DNA from: Sceloporus undulatus
Lineage: Eukaryota; Chordata; Lepidosauria; Squamata; Phrynosomatidae
DNA: 64,000 nt
NCBI RefSeq assembly: GCF_019175285.1
Contig: NC_056528.1
Coordinates: 50,065,600-50,129,599 of the forward strand
Direction: 5' to 3'
Shown: one piece after another, positions 40,601 to 49,200 of the stretch
How positions within the stretch are numbered: position 1 is the stretch's first letter
Layout of the letters: every line of letters starts with the position of its first letter
The notes under the pieces: model-generated
What the model saw: only the letters and a program-made list of their open reading frames with translations
The model's database searches: none
What the model was told of the DNA's origin: nothing
Made by a program: the position numbers and the translations under genes

Positions 40601-40817
40601 ATGACATCTGTACCAGTTAATTAGGGGACAGGGTCACTTTGCTTACAGGGCAGTGGATACAGATTAATAAAATGCTTGCTTCAACTATCTGCTCCTTTCT
40701 TCTTTTCAAGGTGCCAAATCAATAATCCAGGAATTCCCAGACATCACAATCCTAACAACAGAGGTTCATCCTGTTGCACCCACACATTTTGGACAGAAGT
40801 ATTTTGGGACGGACTGA
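26523..40817 (+). CDS. UPRT: UPRT, uracil phosphoribosyltransferase homologue, complete, 7 coding exons
   Basis: Exons 26523-26860, 35653-35695, 36614-36683, 37393-37455, 37795-37956, 38635-38733 and 40711-40817 join with matching phases to 882 bp, a protein of 293 residues (human about 309). The first 90 residues are a variable, Ser/Pro/Ala-rich tail; from [20 protein letters not shown] on, it is nearly identical to human UPRT. The PRPP-binding loop is YPILSTGNTV (about residues 223-232), split by the exon 5/6 junction. Microbial enzymes end in a GDAGDR-x-FGT uracil-binding loop; here the end is [11 protein letters not shown], so the GDAGD part is absent. The human protein is reported to lack uracil-binding residues and detectable activity, so catalysis is doubtful. 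Shares a promoter with ABCB7 and converges on ZDHHC15. Confidence 0.97.
27152..27403 (-). mobile_element. CR1-type LINE fragment, internal part
   Basis: Minus-strand text matches the C-terminal CR1 frame: [20 protein letters not shown], then [20 protein letters not shown]. It is truncated at both ends and abuts the 3' terminus of a second CR1 copy at 27404. Confidence 0.88.
27404..27958 (-). mobile_element. CR1-type LINE 3' end, antisense
   Basis: It begins, in reverse, with the CR1 terminal phrase CATAGAATTATAGAACC, followed by the 3' untranslated part ('ccccttcttctgccatgcaggaa', 'gatggccatccagcctctgctt') and part of the open frame up to about 27958. Frameshifts and stops are evident. With the copy at 27152-27403 it forms a head-to-tail pair. 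Confidence 0.88.
28262..28450 (-). mobile_element. Bov-B (RTE) LINE fragment, antisense
   Basis: Reverse of this text aligns with the copy at 32500-32620: 'tttggccacaccatgagaag', 'gccaagatgacaaag', 'ccccggaagccaag' and 'atgggtccttgaac'. It corresponds to the Bov-B C-terminal region (FGH.MRR). Diffuse repeat-like text continues to about 28100. Confidence 0.65.
28508..28615. mobile_element. Small palindromic hAT-like MITE
   Basis: TTCCCAAACTCTG, then CCAGATGTTTTGGACTTCAG, is mirrored by 'aggtgaagtccaaaaggtt' around the centre 'gaccattggccaaggtggctgaggcttctggga'. Copies of this family: 23430-23555, 48835-48960, 54578-54783, 60836-60960 and 62086-62218. The last has an 8-bp target duplication, hence the hAT assignment. 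Confidence 0.7.
29312..29533 (+). mobile_element. tRNA-derived SINE with Bov-B-like tail
   Basis: The head reads 'agccaacatggcgttgtagtttgagtgctggactatgattctgg' with GGTTTGATCC as box B, followed by the standard body ('cagcctcagaggaaggcaatgg', 'aacaaatcttgccaagaaaaccc') and a tail with GCATAAGTCAGAAACAACTT and ACACAAAAACAAC. It is nearly full length. Confidence 0.85.
30313..30523. mobile_element. Palindromic MITE, 211 bp
   Basis: Arms AAAACACACTCCAGAAATCA and its reverse at 30504-30523 continue inward ('ccagtttgagatcactttgactgccctggc' mirrored by 'gccagggcagtcaaagtggtctcaaactgg') to about 90 bases each. The inner part contains GGGAGTTGTAGTTT. Half copies lie at about 53100-53245 and 59470-59555. 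Confidence 0.8.
31184..31429. mobile_element. Tc1/mariner-like MITE, second family
   Basis: Left end TA|CAGTGGAACCTCACCTTATG, then GGGGGATCCGTTCCGGACCC, is a well-known TIR style of pogo/Tigger-type elements in reptiles. The right end (GTATAAGGCGGGCGCAATG|TA) is partly degraded but mirrors it, and TA is present on both sides. Confidence 0.7.
32404..32800 (+). mobile_element. Bov-B (RTE) LINE 3' end
   Basis: The frame at 32412-32690 encodes the Bov-B C-terminus: [20 protein letters not shown], then [20 protein letters not shown] and [20 protein letters not shown]. After it comes GGGTCGCCATGGGTTAAAAT and a terminal (AAC)n repeat. It is 5'-truncated. The same 3' terminus is shared by the SINEs in the window, so Bov-B is the likely source of their mobility. 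Confidence 0.9.
33910..34276. mobile_element. Tigger/pogo-like palindromic MITE
   Basis: Ends CAGTGGTCCCTCCCCATTCA and, reversed, CAGTCATCCCTCCACATCTG, with TA at both flanks (33908-33909, 34277-34278). Same family as 6416-6731. It contains a 121-codon chance frame that I do not consider a gene. Confidence 0.8.
34655..34684. repeat. (TA)n microsatellite
   Basis: About fourteen TA units in UPRT intron 1. Confidence 0.95.
34818..34916 (+). mobile_element. Fragment of the 13.4 kb hairpin family
   Basis: 'ctctcatccatgaaagcttatgcc', then 'gctggtctttcaagtgct' and 'catcagactaacaaggctatgct' follow the right arm of the element at 13600-13740 at lower similarity. Confidence 0.5.
35653..35695 (+). CDS. 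UPRT: UPRT coding exon 2
   Basis: 43 bp; acceptor TCTCTCCAG, donor GTAAGT. It encodes the end of Lys113 and [14 protein letters not shown], equal to human but for one residue (human DFMFSADRL). Ends in phase 0. Confidence 0.95.
35696..36613 (+). other. UPRT: UPRT intron 2
   Basis: Contains the 5S-derived SINE at 36085-36285; otherwise nothing recognised. Confidence 0.8.
36085..36285 (+). mobile_element. 5S-rRNA-derived SINE with Bov-B-like tail
   Basis: AAGCTAATCAGGATC, CTGGTTAGTACTTGGGTGGG and AGACC, then AATACCAGGTGCTGTAGG follow the 3' two thirds of 5S rRNA, including box A and box C of its internal promoter. The second half ends GGGGTTGCCATAAATCGACG. It is the sister of 16866-17075, with a better kept box C. 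Confidence 0.8.
36614..36683 (+). CDS. UPRT: UPRT coding exon 3
   Basis: 70 bp; acceptor TTTCTTACAG, donor GTAAAA. Encodes [20 protein letters not shown] then TPT and one base of Gly. Human has LPYKECMVTTPT. Phase 0 in, phase 1 out. Confidence 0.95.
36684..37392 (+). other. UPRT: UPRT intron 3
   Basis: A 709-bp intron of which 403 bp is an antisense CR1 end (36924-37326), leaving 66 bp between the repeat and exon 4. Confidence 0.85.
36924..37326 (-). mobile_element. CR1-type LINE 3' end, antisense
   Basis: Starts, in reverse, at the CR1 terminus (AGAATCATAGAGTTGGAAGA) and covers the 3' end and C-terminal codons ([25 protein letters not shown]). The reading frame at 36995-37324 is still open for 109 codons, so the insertion is fairly young. 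Confidence 0.9.
37393..37455 (+). CDS. UPRT: UPRT coding exon 4
   Basis: 63 bp; acceptor CTTCCAACAG, donor GTAGGT. Encodes [20 protein letters not shown] then S and one base of Gly; identical to human as recalled. Contains the conserved MRSGEAME start shared with the next exon. Confidence 0.95.
37795..37956 (+). CDS. UPRT: UPRT coding exon 5
   Basis: 162 bp; acceptor AAATGGAG, donor GTGAGT. Encodes [20 protein letters not shown], then [20 protein letters not shown] and [13 protein letters not shown]. It holds the first half of the PRPP loop. The acceptor is preceded by a strong pyrimidine tract (TTTTTTCCCTCTGTTTTCC). Confidence 0.95.
37957..38634 (+). other. UPRT: UPRT intron 5
   Basis: No element recognised. 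It has one short tandem duplication, GCCTGTAGCTGCCACCATT-like, at about 38384-38425. Intron 4 (37456-37794) likewise shows nothing notable. Confidence 0.7.
38635..38733 (+). CDS. UPRT: UPRT coding exon 6
   Basis: 99 bp; acceptor CCATACCAG, donor GTAAGT. Encodes [20 protein letters not shown] then [18 protein letters not shown] is the second half of the PRPP loop. Confidence 0.95.
38734..40710 (+). other. UPRT: UPRT intron 6
   Basis: The only clear element is the long palindrome at 39914-40146. The rest of this 2 kb intron shows nothing I recognise. Confidence 0.75.
39914..40146. mobile_element. Palindromic MITE with ~105-base arms
   Basis: CAGACAGGCCAAAATAAAGC (39922) and its reverse ending at 40138, with CCCAT/ATGGGG just outside, open two arms that pair nearly all the way ('ttcgggtcactttggaggtatgctgtttaaa', 'cctaagagtcca', centred on CAGTCCTTAGGACTG). 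Overlapping frames on both strands encode almost the same peptide because of the symmetry. Superfamily not determined. Confidence 0.85.
40711..40817 (+). CDS. UPRT: UPRT coding exon 7 and stop
   Basis: 107 bp of coding sequence; acceptor TCTTTTCAAG. Encodes [20 protein letters not shown] then [15 protein letters not shown] and TGA at 40815-40817. Identical to human except Asp for Glu in QEFPEIT. Confidence 0.96.
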
Positions 40818-42062
40818 AGTACTGAACCAGTTTGTGTTTTGTTACTGTACGATATGACTATACATTTTTCTACGTTTTATAATTTGAAGTGGAGGTATCG
40901 ATGGGTGTATTTAACTTTGTTTTTTTCTTTTGCCAAAGGTGAAAATAGTTGACCTGGGCTGATTTTTTTTATTTAAAAGATGAGATATTGGTCCTATGTC
41001 CAGTTTTTATTTTAATAAGGAGCTGAGGCAATGAAGCACATCAGGCTGTAAGAGACTTCTAATTATGCGAATCGAAATTTCTGCACTCATAGTCCCTTTT
41101 ATTTATTCTTTCGTAGGCAGTTTAAGCGGCTGCTTGCAACTGTAAAATAAAATAACTGTGAAGGCACCATTGTCTCCTCCTCTCATTTTACAGAGCAGCC
41201 GCAATCTTTCACAACAGATTGATGTATCTTCAAAATAAATGACTCCATTCTTATGGACTCTGGGTATAACAAGGTGGCAAATATCATTCTTAATCTCTGG
41301 TTTATGCTTATGAGCTACACAACCATTGTGTGCTTGTAAGAGATGTGTAAGCAAACAATGCCCTCACATTGAAGAGTAGTATGCGGAAGGTACTACTCTC
41401 CCTTGCCTTGACATTGATGCACAAACACTGGGAAAAAGTATTGTATGGCACAAGTAAAATTGGTTGTATGTGTACAAGAGTTTGTAACCTAGATAAATCT
41501 GTGTGAAGTTCTAATGGAAACTGCTTCTATGAGGAAGATAGTTCTCTGTTCAAAACAAAAAAGTCATGGTCCCTACCGCTGCCCTAGTTCTTACTTCGTG
41601 ACAATACAAAGCCTTATGTTTCAAAGGGACACTCAGCTAATTTGAAGTCTTGCTGACCTACTTAATGCGAAATGGTCTCTAAGCCTACATAACCTTAGGG
41701 GAATTTCATACAGTTTGTTGTTCCCAGCATGAAGAAGCTGAGAAAGTTAAGAAATGTTTCTGGTTTATGCAAATGGTGCCATTAAAGGTAAAATACCCAG
41801 TTGTTCATACCAAGTCATCAAAAGGTCTTATGGTGATTATTTTAAAATGCTGTTTCCAAAGTTGTTTCAAAAGGGCCACATCAGCTCTTGAGCAATCTTG
41901 AGAAAATCCTGGGACTTGGCAGTACCTTGAGATAATTTGGAAGGTTCCGGCTGAAGCCTAAGTTCAGTTATCTTTGGGAAACATCAGCATGTTATTTTGA
42001 TCCCAGTAAAAGAGAAAGGTAAGCATTATAAGCCATGTAACAGATATTAAAACACATCTGAC
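40818..42062 (+). other. UPRT: UPRT 3' UTR and short gap to ZDHHC15
   Basis: Downstream of the stop codon there is no recognised repeat. AATAAA occurs at 41146-41151 and 41234-41239, and ATTAAA near 42047; any could be the polyadenylation signal. The two genes are tail to tail and their transcripts may come within about 800 bp of each other or overlap. Confidence 0.55.
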
Positions 42063-45000
42063 ACTTGATGTAAAACTTTTTATTCCAAAATTTTCCCATG
42101 CTTTTCCATGTTACAAAAGCAGGAACGTACACTTCTTTAAAGTGGAAAACCTGAGATGATGATATAATTCAACATTCAAGAGGGTTTAGCTGGAACTTTC
42201 TACATTGATTAAAATGCTGAATATTAGTGTGCCCAAGGAACCTTAGTGTTCAATGATCCTTAACATTTCAAACATGTCCTCTTGTGTAAAAACCTCTGAA
42301 GTACCATCAGTTAAATAATTAGGCATTGATCAGACAAAAGAAACACAAAACTAGAGCATGGAAACAGTTGTAATAGTCAATGAAATATTTGGAAATAGAA
42401 AATTAATGGACCCAACTTTGCACCAATGGTTATAAAAAATGAAATGAATAATGTCAGACGTAGGATAAGGACCATGCTGTAAGCTGCCACTTTCAAGAGC
42501 TGCTAATAAAACAAGTTCTCATCAATAAAATATGCTGTAGTACAAATATATTGATGACGTGAACAATATTTTTAAAAACGAACCATACCAATATGTGTTA
42601 TAGAAACAATCCAACTGAGCTATTCAGTTGATCAAGAGCAAAGAGTACATGAAAACTTCTCAGGGTATGTTTATATCTATAGTTACACCTTTCCAATAAT
42701 GTCCCCCCTATATGAATTAAAAGGGCAAAATGGAATACTTGCTCTTAACAGGAAGCCAGTTGAGACCCTCTGAAAAAGACCAGAAGAAAAACTGAAATCT
42801 CTCATTATACTGACTTAACCCAAATTAAAAAAGAAAAGTCACCCGCAATGTTTTAAGGTGGCATGTGGCATTTAATCATCTGTCACATTTAATCCTGCCA
42901 TGATATTTTATTCAAAACTGACTTGAGGGGAAGCAAGTCACCACGTCCTCTTATGTGCCAGTACAACGTTGCTATCAGCATGCACAAACAATTTTAAAGA
43001 CAGACACAAAGAAATGTACCATCCTCCCATCACTCATTACCAAGCTGTCATTTGCCGCTTGACATATTTGAACACCTTCATAAAATCGAGACAATCTTCA
43101 AGTAGATTAGTTTCAGTAGTTTGCACCCTAGACACCTAGAAAGTCAATTGACCCAAGGGCAGGGGGAAGGGAGAGGACACCAACTTCAAACAACTGGTCT
43201 CCCTCTCAGTGTGTATGGGTTTGTTTTAATGCAGTGTGGAAGAGCCACCCAAAGCACTCTGATACCCATATCCCAAGTCCTGCCCAGGGGCAGTTACTGC
43301 TGGTTGTTTACAGGAGAATGAGATGGAGGGATCTAGGTAGTAGATCTGCACAAAGACTGGGGAGAAAGGGACAAAGTGGTTGTTGTAGCTCTTAGTGTAG
43401 CTTTCCCCATACACACTTGAGGGGGAGGTGTTTAGAAAAGAAGAATCATTACACATACCTCATGTTTCTGGGATTACACGTACCTCATGTTTGCAATACT
43501 ATAACAAGTACAAAAATTGCGCTCTTCAACCTGTACCATGTATTTGATGGGGACAATATCCCATAGATTTTACCTACTGTAGCACCAACTGTCAGGACAG
43601 CAACAGTAGCCATCACTATGATCTCAAGTGGCTAGCCAGAACCGAGCACCTGGCATGCGTGTGATGATATTCTGTATTGGCTTTCACGGGAAATTAATGG
43701 GGTTGAAGCTCTCCCACCTGCTCTGTTTACTCAGTTTTATGCCACAGAGCTCCAGTGCTGTGTCTGTATTGCCATCATGCTCCTTGAAAGAGCACATGAA
43801 CAACCACACTGGGGTGGGTCTGATCAAAGTCTCTCCGCTTTGGCATTCTGTGTTTACACATTGCTTCTCTAGTTGCCTATAAAAAGCTTGCCAACAGTGT
43901 GAGCAAATGCACGCTTGGGTTTCTCAGCAGCTGGTATACCGATCCCAATAAAACTCCTCTTGGTCTGAATGTATATATTAATGACAGCTTTAAAACTATT
44001 TCCCATATTCCCCATTTAACTTCGTTACCTTTTTGCTATTTGATAAGGCTGGGCTCCATGGGCAGAGCTGGGTTTGCTGACTTGTTTAAAATAATAATAA
44101 TAAAGTCCATCAGTCGAGTAAAAGGGGGGATTGGTTTACAACTTACAGTGCTGCAACTGTACTTGTTTGGATCAGAACACACAACTATACCAATGTCTAT
44201 TCTGCATCAAATATACATCGCAGCAGTGATGCACAGGCCAGAGATCAACATACCAACAACAATACACAGCATTTAATCCTGGCAAATGGAAACAAAAAGA
44301 ATTCCCACTGAAACCAGTAATGCCTAAAAGTCACAATATTGTGCGTTTCAATGCGTTTAAAAGTGGAAAAGCTCTGGTTTTTCCTCTCCCCACCTTAAGT
44401 AAAATGAGCAAGTTAACCTTTCCTAACAGTTTAACCCCTTTTTGAGGACAGCAAATTTCAAGTCCCATAAGAAAGAGACAGCATAAGGAATGTAATCTCT
44501 TGTCCCAGCTTCTCAGCATGGCTATGCAAAAGAGAACTGTTGCTCTTCAAGGGATTTGAAAACAACACTGCAACAGACGCATTTAAGTCTACAATTCAAT
44601 GTCTCTTAAGGAATCTCATTTGGGCGTACTGCCTCCACGAAGCAGTTTTCTTTCCCCAAAACAAGTCTCTACTTGTGCGTTGTTACTGATCATGGCAAGA
44701 AAAATCTCTCAGGAAAAAGGTTTTATTTGGCCCCACTTTGAGACCAGCCAGAGTCCTCAGTCTTAAATGTTAAGAGCTGTAAAAGGAAAAAAGAGGTCTA
44801 GCAGGTTCCACTGTGACTAAACGGAAGGCCTGTTAAATATGCAGGCAAAGACGCTTGGTTTTATATTATACTGAAGACAAGACATACCAATTCCCAGTAC
44901 CATTACTTACAAGATCATCATGTTTTCTTTCTACAGACCATTTTAAATGTCTGTGAAACTGGACTGTATACTTCAGCCTGTGTTCGTGTGACTGAATGTT

Positions 45001-46177
45001 TCTTCATAGTTTCCCTTCAGTGCATCAGGAAGTTGGTGCAGCCAGTCCCCCTCTTTTGCAGGACTGCTACTTTGGATGTGGAGAGAAACCTTGCTATAGC
45101 AGCTTGACCAATCCACCAAGTACCCAGCTGTATTCCTTGTCCAGGATTTGAAGCTGTAGTGGTGGATTACAGACAGCAACCGCTCCTTTAAAACGTAGGC
45201 ATCTGCCACAAAAACTGTGCTTTAAGGCTCATAAAAATCACCATATTGTGCCAAAGAGGGTGTGTTCTTTGCAGAATCAGAATTAGTGATTAAGAACATG
45301 AGTGCAGATACTTGGAAGGCGGGGAGTCATATACTGCTTACAAACGCCGCAGTGAATACTCACCCAAGTCTTCCAGCAAATCTTGATTTTGGCAACCATG
45401 ATTCTTGCTCAAGAGCACTTCTTCCAGCAGCCCAGCCGACCACCTTGTTGTGGAACTGTTCTTGGTAGGATGAGGCATAACTTGAAATCCGGGGTATTCA
45501 GACAACTGCCCTTAAGACACTTGGAAATGTATTTGCACTAAATTTTCACTCCTGGGTAATGTGCAGAAAAAGAAGAAGCCATGAATGGCCTTGTTAGTCG
45601 CTCCAAAGCTGCCTGGTTAAAAATCAGAAAGATGAAGGAATCCATGGAAATATCCTGAAGAACCATTTCAGAGAGTCAGGATTAATGCTGGACAACAATG
45701 CTTCCTTTCCTGAACATCTTCTATGCTCTTCCTTTCTCTTGAAGTCCCTGCAAGTGTCCATCATTGGAGGAAGCAGATGAGAGAAGGAAGCTGAAATTCA
45801 AGGCAAAATGAATTAGTCTTTTCTCTTAGGATCAGATTAGAGATGGTGTTATCTATCTTTGCATTCAATTTTTCAAGTGCATCGACAGAAGCTTTTGGTG
45901 GGATACGGTAGCTTCTCTTTTCTTTTTATATTAGGTCGTTTCCCCCAAAGCTTGGACTCAGAGCAGTTCCTATTTGCATTGGGAAAGAAGTTTCTACACC
46001 ATGTTTCTTTTAAAGCTATCCAGAGGAGTGGAACAAAGGAGGCATCGTTATAATCTGAACAAAACCTACAAAACAAATGCAGATGGAAGCAGGCATCTTT
46101 TTTCATCTCCTTTTTCAAATTTCAGGAGAAAATGCTTACCTGGGAGTGAATTTTGTGCCATCAGCCTTCTGGAACTG
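42063..46177 (-). other. ZDHHC15: ZDHHC15 3' UTR (inferred long)
   Basis: This 4.1 kb between the stop codon and a candidate poly(A) signal has no recognised repeat, unlike every other non-coding stretch of this length here. It is AT-rich with many T/A runs typical of long 3' UTRs. The minus-strand end near 42063 is inferred from the AATAAA at 42079-42084. Confidence 0.5.
42079..42084 (-). terminator. Candidate poly(A) signal of ZDHHC15
   Basis: TTTATT on the plus strand is AATAAA on the minus strand, about 15-20 bp before the end of an AT-rich, repeat-free stretch. Nearer AATAAA copies could give shorter forms. Confidence 0.4.
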
Positions 46178-46221
46178 CTACGTCTCCATTTCCACCGAAA
46201 GAGAGGAACCTTGGTTGTAAT
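46178..46221 (-). CDS. ZDHHC15: ZDHHC15 coding exon 11 and stop
   Basis: 44 bp; acceptor ATGATCTAG. With one base of exon 10 it encodes [14 protein letters not shown] and TAG. Human ends DYPEGSSSLAVETET, so the C-terminus is well kept. Confidence 0.93.
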
Positions 46222-49200
46222 CTAGATCATCAAGCCAAACAAATACAACAAATAAAACAGAACAGAGGAGAGCTTCAGAAAACAGAATGATGCCAAATTG
46301 CCACCCGCCCAAAACATGCTTACTGTTTATGGTTTTAAAAACACAACAGTCATAGGCGGTCATTCTTGTCAAGGTTTATCTTTCTTATTTCCAGAATGAG
46401 AACTACTGGGAGTATTCCCTTCAAGCATGGCTTTTAATGGGCTGCCATTATGGAGAGAGATATATTCCAGTTTCAAGGCATAGTTAGAAAACTCAATTTC
46501 TTTTTCATAGCCTAGAAGACAAATTCCTTTTTCAAACTACATCTTCTGGCATGGCTATGCCACTGGCCATGCTGGTTGGGGATTCTGGAAACAGCAGTAC
46601 AACAAAGTAATTTATCCAAGCGTTGGCCTTTCTGCACCAGTACCTATACAGGTGTTTGGCTCTTAACAGGAAAGGGTTAAAGGCCAGGGAGAGAATGACA
46701 GGGTTTCTCCAGTGCCTCTTTCCAGGGCAGCATCGGAAGGTGGCATCTCCCTTGCGCTCCCACCTTACCATGGCTGTCGTCGTCCATCCCCTCCTCTTCC
46801 CACTGTTCTTCATTCGCCAGCAAGGGATTCCGCGCTTCGCTCAAACTTCTTGTTGGGAAAAAGTGCCCGTCTCCCTGACTGGAGAGACGAAGGCAGTGTG
46901 TTGCTGGGCAGAACAAGCCCCCAACCCACCGTGGCTCATTTTTTAATTACAAACTTTTTACAAACACTGTCTTGGTTTATATGGAGCTGGCAGGATTCTT
47001 CTGTGTTGGCATGGTGGTAGATGTGCTCTCGGGTTCAGGGGAGCTACTTGAAGAGAACTATTCAAAGTGTGCTCAAAGGCTCCAGACTTTGGACAGATCC
47101 TTTAAAGTCTGGACAAGACCCACCTCACTGACAACAGGAGGCACCAGTTGCCTCTGGATCTATACCAGTACAGTCCCTCCTGCCCCCTCAATGGCTGGGA
47201 TGGGCCGCTTCAGCCCTTTGCCTTCTCCCACCATTGCCCTTTCTGCAAGATCGGCCCCGATTGCGGGATTTAGACCCCAGTTCTGTTCTCAGGTCCCAGT
47301 TACCTGGATACGATGGGAAAGAACCAGAGTCTTTTTTCCTGCCCAAACACCTGTTGGAGATTTTTCACCAAGCCAAGGTTGAATCCGTTTTTATCGGGAC
47401 CGTTTGGAAACACTGGAGCCGAGAAAGCCTCTGCGGGTGAACACAAGGGAAGAGAAAGGATCATCATTCCCTAATGTTCAGGCTAAATAGCTTTCCCAGG
47501 CACCTGAAAGGAGATTCACAGGAAAATTAAAAGAAAAAGGAATGCCTATAAGCCCACCTAAATAATTGTACCTACAGACTAGAGGACAGGACATATAGAA
47601 GACCAGCGGTGCCACATGGAGCAGGTTCGTAAGGCCAGAAAGCACTCAACCAACATACTCCAAACCATGTTAGAGCCTAGTGATCTTAGTGTGTGGATAC
47701 CATTCTTACAGTGCGAGTACCTGCATAGGAGGTAAAGGTGTGCTCTTGCTCTACAAGCATCAGTGTTTATCATGACAACCCCAGGATGTTTGCTGGCATC
47801 CATGAATCCCTTCCAAACCCTGAAACACCCCTGCTCCCTGCCTTAAGGGGGGGAAATTGCAGAATACACACAGGCTCTTACCCAATGTAGACCGGTTTTG
47901 ACTGACAAGCCAGCAGTGGTAGCCAAAGAGGAACATGAGGCTTACGAAAAACATGATTGATACAAAAAGAAGGAAGAGGACATGGAACTTGGAGCGCCCG
48001 CCAGCCAGTTCCCCCTGGAAAGGAAGAAGCAAATGAAGACAACTGGAAGAAGAAACATCTAGAGAGCATCTAAAGCTTCACATTATTGTGGGTCTTTGTT
48101 GTGAAAGTGCCAGCAGGCCCAGAGAGAGACAGTCAGAGCAGATAATGCTGGGCTACAAGCTCTGGTTTAGGATGGGTTCATCTATGAACATAAAAGGCTG
48201 AGGCTAGGCCCTTTGAGGGCATTGGCAGAGTGTAAATCTCTACCAGGAATAACCACATTTCCTCTCTTTTCTCTGTACTCTTAATTTTCCTCTAGTCTTC
48301 AGAATTCTAGCATTGCAGTAATGTAAAAATTAAGTGGAAATAGAGTTTAGACATCCAAAGAAAAGGGACAGACAAAGCCATCCAGGGAATGTGAACAAAG
48401 CAAACAGAAGAGGGTATCTAGGTGTGAATGATCTTTTATGTCTCCCATTCTGGAATGCTAGAAATTTGGGGAATGAAGGACATTTTCGTTTAGACTGGTG
48501 GGAAAAAGGTCCTCAAACTTACTGTCCAGTACTTGATGAAATACTTGAAGACTGTAGCAGCGATGAACATGCAGTAGAACAAAGAATAGGCTAAAAACAG
48601 TAGGAAGAATTTGTAGTTAGAAAATCCAATGCAGTTGTTCACCCTAGAGAGCAAAGGACAAAGGAAAAGTGGGTTCAGTCAAATGGTGCTGGAAAAGAAC
48701 TGAAAGTAACAAAAAGCATTCCCAATCTGAGCAACCCAATAACAGCCTCCAGTCAGTGCGCCAGAAAACACATGCAAGAAACACACCCATCGAAGTGTCA
48801 CCAGTTTCTTTTGTTTAAAGCCCTAAAGCAATGGCTCTCTGTCTTTGGTCTTCTAGATGTTTTTGACTTCAGCTCCCAGAATCCCTGACCACTGGCCAAG
48901 GGGCCTGAGGCTTCTGGGAGCTGGTGCCTGAAAGACCTGGAAAACCAAAGTGTGAGAACTAATGCCCTAAAGGACAGTGCTTTTCAAATATGTTATGGCA
49001 GACCACAGCTTGCCAGCTAATGTGTGCATTACCGATTACATAAAGGCCATCCACAGCAGTCCTTTTTAAGGAGGATAAAACTCACCAGGGGCAATGATGA
49101 TCCATTTTTAATACACACCTGTAACAAGAGAAAAGGGATGCTTTTGTAAGTATGCTGTGCAATCATCCTGGATCAACCTCTGCCCTCTTCCCTCCAATTC

